Shown in pieces: positions 61,229 to 64,000 of a stretch of DNA of 64,000 bases. The notes under the pieces were generated by a model. It was not told where the DNA came from, did not search any database, and was given only the letters and a program-made list of their open reading frames with translations. Where the stretch lies: assembly GCF_041435355.1 (NCBI RefSeq), contig NZ_CP108442.1, positions 3,968,001 through 4,032,000 of the forward strand, given 5' to 3'. Numbering within the stretch: the first letter of the stretch is position 1; every line of letters begins with the position of its first letter. The translations under genes and the position numbers were made by a program. Source of the stretch: Streptomyces sp. NBC_01276. Its GTDB lineage: Bacteria; Actinomycetota; Actinomycetes; Streptomycetales; Streptomycetaceae.

Positions 61229-61392
61229 CCTGTTGCCTCCAACCGGCCGGCGGGCCGGCGTCCGGGCTGCACGGGCGGCATGGCCTCCAGGATGCTCCCC
61301 GGCGACCGGGCACGCCACACGGTCCGCCCGGCGTGCGCATCGCGCGCACATCGGCCGATGATGGGAGTACGGCCGAGCACACGGAGCTGACC

Positions 61393-62661
61393 ATGACGGG
61401 TTGGCATGTCAGGGACTACACCCCGGACGATCTCGAAGCGGTGATCCGGGTCGACGCGGAGAGCAGTACGGCCGAAGAGCCACCCCTCTTCCCGCTGTCG
61501 GACGCGGTGGCGGCCCTCCAGGCCCTCCATCCGGCGGTCGTGGCCACCGCGGACGAGGTGGTGGTCGGCGCCGCGGTGAGCAGGGTGGAGGGCGACCGGT
61601 CGTGGATCCTGCGCATCTGCATGGCGCCCGACTGGCGGCACCGGGGGCTGGGCAGCGACCTGATCACGGCCCTGGAGCACCGGCTGTTCGCCGACGGCGT
61701 CCGAACGGTGCACGCGGCCCTGCCCGACGGCGAGACCGGTGCCACCGCCCTGCACAACTGCGGCTTCGACGCCCGTCCCGGTCTGGTCCTCTTCGAGAAG
61801 CGCGGGCGGGTGACCCCGCAGGCGGTCGGCATGCTCGCGTCGCTGGGAGCGGAGCTGCCGCCCGGGGGGCTCTGGCAGAAGGTCGCGGGCATGCAGAGGG
61901 AGAAGGAGCTCATCGAGCGGCGTCTGGTCCTGCCACTGGCCCATCCCGAAATGGCCGCCCGGCACGGAGTGGAGCCGCCGCGGGCGGTGATGCTGTTCGG
62001 GCCGCCCGGGACGGGGAAGAGCACGTTCGCGCACGCGATCGCCAGCCGTCTGGGATGGCCGTTCCTCGAACTGTTCCCCGCCCGGCTGGCCGCCGAGTAC
62101 GGGCTGGCCAGCGGGCTGAACCGGCGCTTCGACGAGATCGCCCGGCTCGACCACGTCCTGGTCTTCATCGACGAGGTAGAGGAGATCGCGGGGACCCGGA
62201 GCGGTGCGGACGCGACCGCGGTCGGCGTCGTCAACGAACTGCTCAAGGCGATCGTCCGGTTCCGGGGCCAGGACGGGCGGCTGCTCGTCTGCGCCACGAA
62301 CGACGTGACCACCCTCGACTCCGCGTTCCTGCGGCACGGCCGGTTCGACTACGTGCTGCCGATCGGCCCGCCCGACGACCGCGCGAGGACCGCCCTGTGG
62401 GAGAGCTATCTGGCCCGGGCGGGCGCGCAGGCCGACAGCACGGCGCTGGCGTCCGCCAGCGAGGGGTTCACCCCCGCCGACATCGCCCATGTGGCGCGCA
62501 CGGTCTCACAGGTCCAGTTCGAGCGCACCTTCGACACCGGGGCCCGGGCCCGCCCCACCACCGAGGACTACCTGCGCACGATCCGCGGGACCAGGCCGAC
62601 GGTCAGCGCCGCCATGGCCCAGGAGTTCGCCCACCAGACCGAGGAGTTCGCCCGCGTCTAG
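61393..62661 (+). CDS. GNAT acetyltransferase / AAA+ ATPase fusion protein
   Basis: 422 aa. Residues 1-140 form a GNAT domain (start GWHVRDYTPDDLEAVIRVD, acetyl-CoA loop MAPDWRHRGLGSDLI, then LHNCGF). Residues 165-422 form an AAA+ ATPase: Walker A FGPPGTGKSTFAHAIA (near 202), Walker B VLVFIDEVEEI (near 256), sensor-1 VCATND and arginine-finger region FLRHGRFDYV. The AAA+ part resembles FtsH/CDC48-type central modules. A single chain joining acetylation to ATP-driven remodelling is unusual; substrate unknown. ATG 61393, GGAG upstream. Confidence 0.88.
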   Translation: MTGWHVRDYTPDDLEAVIRVDAESSTAEEPPLFPLSDAVAALQALHPAVVATADEVVVGAAVSRVEGDRSWILRICMAPDWRHRGLGSDLITALEHRLFADGVRTVHAALPDGETGATALHNCGFDARPGLVLFEKRGRVTPQAVGMLASLGAELPPGGLWQKVAGMQREKELIERRLVLPLAHPEMAARHGVEPPRAVMLFGPPGTGKSTFAHAIASRLGWPFLELFPARLAAEYGLASGLNRRFDEIARLDHVLVFIDEVEEIAGTRSGADATAVGVVNELLKAIVRFRGQDGRLLVCATNDVTTLDSAFLRHGRFDYVLPIGPPDDRARTALWESYLARAGAQADSTALASASEGFTPADIAHVARTVSQVQFERTFDTGARARPTTEDYLRTIRGTRPTVSAAMAQEFAHQTEEFARV

Positions 62662-62688
62662 ACCGCCCCTCAGCTAGACCGCCCCTTC
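62658..62688. repeat. 16-bp tandem repeat across convergent stop codons
   Basis: CTAGACCGCCCCT occurs at 62658-62670 and again at 62674-62686. The first copy contains the TAG of the GNAT/AAA+ gene; CTA at 62674 is the TAG of the convergent small gene. It parallels the tandem repeat at 4723-4783. Confidence 0.85.
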
Positions 62689-62946
62689 CTCCTCGGCTTC
62701 CATGTGCCGGATTCCCACGTGGGTGAGGGTGACCATCGCGGGGGTGTTGCCCGGTTCCCAGTCGACGGTGATCAGACCTTCGCCCGCCAGGTAGGTGCAG
62801 GCCGCCGCCAGGTCCTGTTCCGGTATGCGGAGGTCGCTCCGCAGCTGCGCTCCGGTGATGCCGAGGAGGCGGTTGCCCTCGACGGCTTCGTACAGGACCC
62901 GGAGCACTTGTTCGCGGTAGGTCTTGCGTTCGCGCAGTGTGGCCAT
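62674..62946 (-). CDS. Small winged-helix-like protein
   Basis: 90 aa. Helical start (MATLRERKTYREQVLRVLYEAVEG), then GITGAQLRSDLRIPEQDLAAACTYLAGEGLITVDWEPG, a winged-helix topology, and an acidic tail. It could bind DNA or a protein partner. AAAGGA precedes ATG 62946. Convergent with the GNAT/AAA+ fusion; its stop lies in a tandem repeat. Confidence 0.75.
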   Translation of the reverse strand: MATLRERKTYREQVLRVLYEAVEGNRLLGITGAQLRSDLRIPEQDLAAACTYLAGEGLITVDWEPGNTPAMVTLTHVGIRHMEAEEEGAV

Positions 62947-63064
62947 GACCGCGTCCTTTCGCGTGCGCCGGCGGTTGCCTGTGCCGTGGGGCCCGCCCGT
63001 CAACCCCGCCCGGAGGAAGGTCCGGAGGAAGGTCGTGCGAGGAGGGCGATGGTCTCCACGGAGC

Positions 63065-63637
63065 TCACCTCCAGCCGTTCGCGGACAGCGGGAGGGAGCT
63101 TCGTCCCATCGCGTCCCCGAACGGGGACATGCAGGCCCCGCCCTCGCCCTCCCAGGTGGCCTCCCGGCGGCCCGCGTCGCGGATGCCGCGTCCGATGACG
63201 GTTTCGTTGGCCATCAGCATGCCCGGGGTGAGGACGCTGCCCGGTATCGCCGCGGCGGCCATGAGACGGGCCGCGGCCGCGGGTGCGGTTTCGGGCGGGA
63301 TGACGAGGAGGTCCCAGCGCCCGACGGTGTAGGAGAGCAGGATCAGCTTGTCGGGGTCCTGTTCGGTGAACCAGCCCACGTGCAGCACTCGCCCGTCCAT
63401 GGGCACCGTGTGCGGTACGACGGGCCAGCGGGTGGGATTCACGGTGACGCGGGTGACGCGACCCCAGGATTCCTCCAGGGCGGCGGCAAGCGGGGGGAGC
63501 TCGGCTTCGAGGTCGCGGGAGTAAGGCCACCAGGCCCCGTCCAGCTGGCCGGCGAGCGTGGTCTTCGGGGTGAGGGACAAGCGGGCCGGGACTGCGGCGA
63601 GGTCGCGGGGCGCGGTCCGGTCGAGGGTCGTGGTCAT
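63065..63637 (-). CDS. DUF5994 family protein
   Basis: 190 aa. Matches the DUF5994 pattern: RLSLTPKTTLAGQLDGAWWPYSRDLEAELPPLAAAL, then RVTRVTVNPTRWPVVPHTVP, VGWFTEQDPDKLILLSY and a C-terminal acidic stretch. Soluble, no catalytic motif known. These proteins occur in several copies per Streptomyces genome and are unstudied. Divergent from another DUF5994 gene at 63863, with 225 bp between. Confidence 0.88.
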   Translation of the reverse strand: MTTTLDRTAPRDLAAVPARLSLTPKTTLAGQLDGAWWPYSRDLEAELPPLAAALEESWGRVTRVTVNPTRWPVVPHTVPMDGRVLHVGWFTEQDPDKLILLSYTVGRWDLLVIPPETAPAAAARLMAAAAIPGSVLTPGMLMANETVIGRGIRDAGRREATWEGEGGACMSPFGDAMGRSSLPLSANGWR

Positions 63638-63763
63638 GATGCGGACCTGCCCCCGGACTGCCCGTCGGCAGCCCGGTCTTTAGGCGATCGCCGGAAACGA
63701 CACCCGCATGAAAGCCGGTGTGCGAGGTACTCCCGGTGTTTTCACCTTACGCCCGTTCGGCGG

Positions 63764-63787
63764 GTTTTGGCCGTTCTGAACAGGTAT
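63764..63787 (+). promoter_or_regulatory. Sigma-B-like promoter candidate before partial DUF5994 gene
   Basis: GTTT-N14-AGGTAT resembles the Streptomyces sigma-B consensus GNNT-N14-16-GGGTAY with one mismatch in the -10. It lies 75 nt upstream of the DUF5994 start in an AT-richer island. Also nearby: the palindrome GGTG-TTTT-CACC at about 63735. Confidence 0.4.
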
Positions 63788-63862
63788 TTTCCGGTAGGCG
63801 GTGGAGTGGGCGGTGGGCGTAGTGTGAAAGGACCACAGGTCCCCGTAGACGGGTGAACCCAC

Positions 63863-64000
63863 ATGGCTGACTCAGACGGCCCCCCCACACCCCCGCTGCT
63901 CCTGCCGGATGCGATCCACCGTGCGATCCGGCCCGGCGCGGCCGTGCTCCGGCTGGAGACCACGCGGTCCCGGGAGGGGCTCCTCGACGGCGCCTGGTGG
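63863..64000 (+). CDS. DUF5994 family protein, truncated by window edge
   Basis: First 46 codons from ATG 63863: MADSDGPPTPPLLLPDAIHR then AVLRLETTRSREGLLDGAWW. The RLETTRSREGLLDGAWW segment aligns with RLSLTPKTTLAGQLDGAWW of the divergent neighbour, so this is a second family copy. It continues beyond the right edge. Confidence 0.82.
   Translation, partial: MADSDGPPTPPLLLPDAIHRAIRPGAAVLRLETTRSREGLLDGAWW

Overview
The window is a very GC-rich actinobacterial chromosome segment, almost certainly Streptomyces. Nearly every third codon position is G or C. GTG and TTG starts are common, and TTA codons are so rare that I noticed them in only two genes. The gene set is typical of the genus: an XRE/DUF397 pair, several anti-sigma-type ATPases, SpoIIE phosphatases, a SigB-family sigma factor, DUF4232, DUF5994 and DUF6243. 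A perfect 16-bp parS site (22170-22185) together with housekeeping aspS suggests the conserved core near oriC. I see no IS element, prophage, CRISPR array or complete tRNA/rRNA gene.

Layout. 1-6.4 kb: a truncated acyl-CoA dehydrogenase behind two palindromes, an F420/NADP oxidoreductase with a divergent HxlR regulator, an XRE/DUF397/ATPase signalling cluster, an SseB-like protein and a pirin. 6.4-13.6 kb: an AI-2E-type permease, a multidomain SpoIIE phosphatase, aspS with a strong bidirectional terminator, and a VWA protein with a very long Ala/Glu/Pro tract. 13.7-21 kb: PhoX phosphatase behind a PHO box, a lipoprotein plus histidine kinase pair with no response regulator, a FUSC protein and a 4-TM protein. 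21-26.8 kb: small membrane and secreted proteins, parS, a sortase-like protein lacking the catalytic residues, a PucR regulator, and a cobalamin-riboswitch-controlled cbtB/cbtA locus. 26.8-38.9 kb: uricase, a class III aminotransferase, a SigB-like sigma factor with a candidate auto-promoter, several regulators (ArsR, MerR/TOBE, TetR, ECF41), an aldo-keto reductase and a BrkB-like protein. 39-46.9 kb: a beta-lactamase-fold hydrolase, HelR (rifamycin resistance) behind a rifamycin-associated element, a lone GmrSD-like nuclease, and a TetR/hydrolase pair sharing twin operators.

47-54.3 kb is the most novel part. Five co-directional genes encode a cyclophilin-like/cucumopine-synthase-like protein, an FAD amine oxidase, an O-carbamoyltransferase, an SRPBCC protein and a histidine phosphatase. 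The first two carry TTA codons within five codons of their TTG starts, so this looks like a small bldA-controlled specialised-metabolite operon of unknown product. A divergent FAD monooxygenase / GntR-TetR hybrid regulator pair lies next to it.

54.3-64 kb is a patchwork. It holds a nine-residue leader ORF ahead of DUF6243, scrambled remains of a sulfatase and its formylglycine-generating enzyme, an XRE-type membrane protein, a DUF4232 lipoprotein, and two tRNA-Gly 3'-half-like repeats flanking a hydrolase. It ends with a second SpoIIE phosphatase, a GNAT/AAA+ fusion and a divergent pair of DUF5994 genes.
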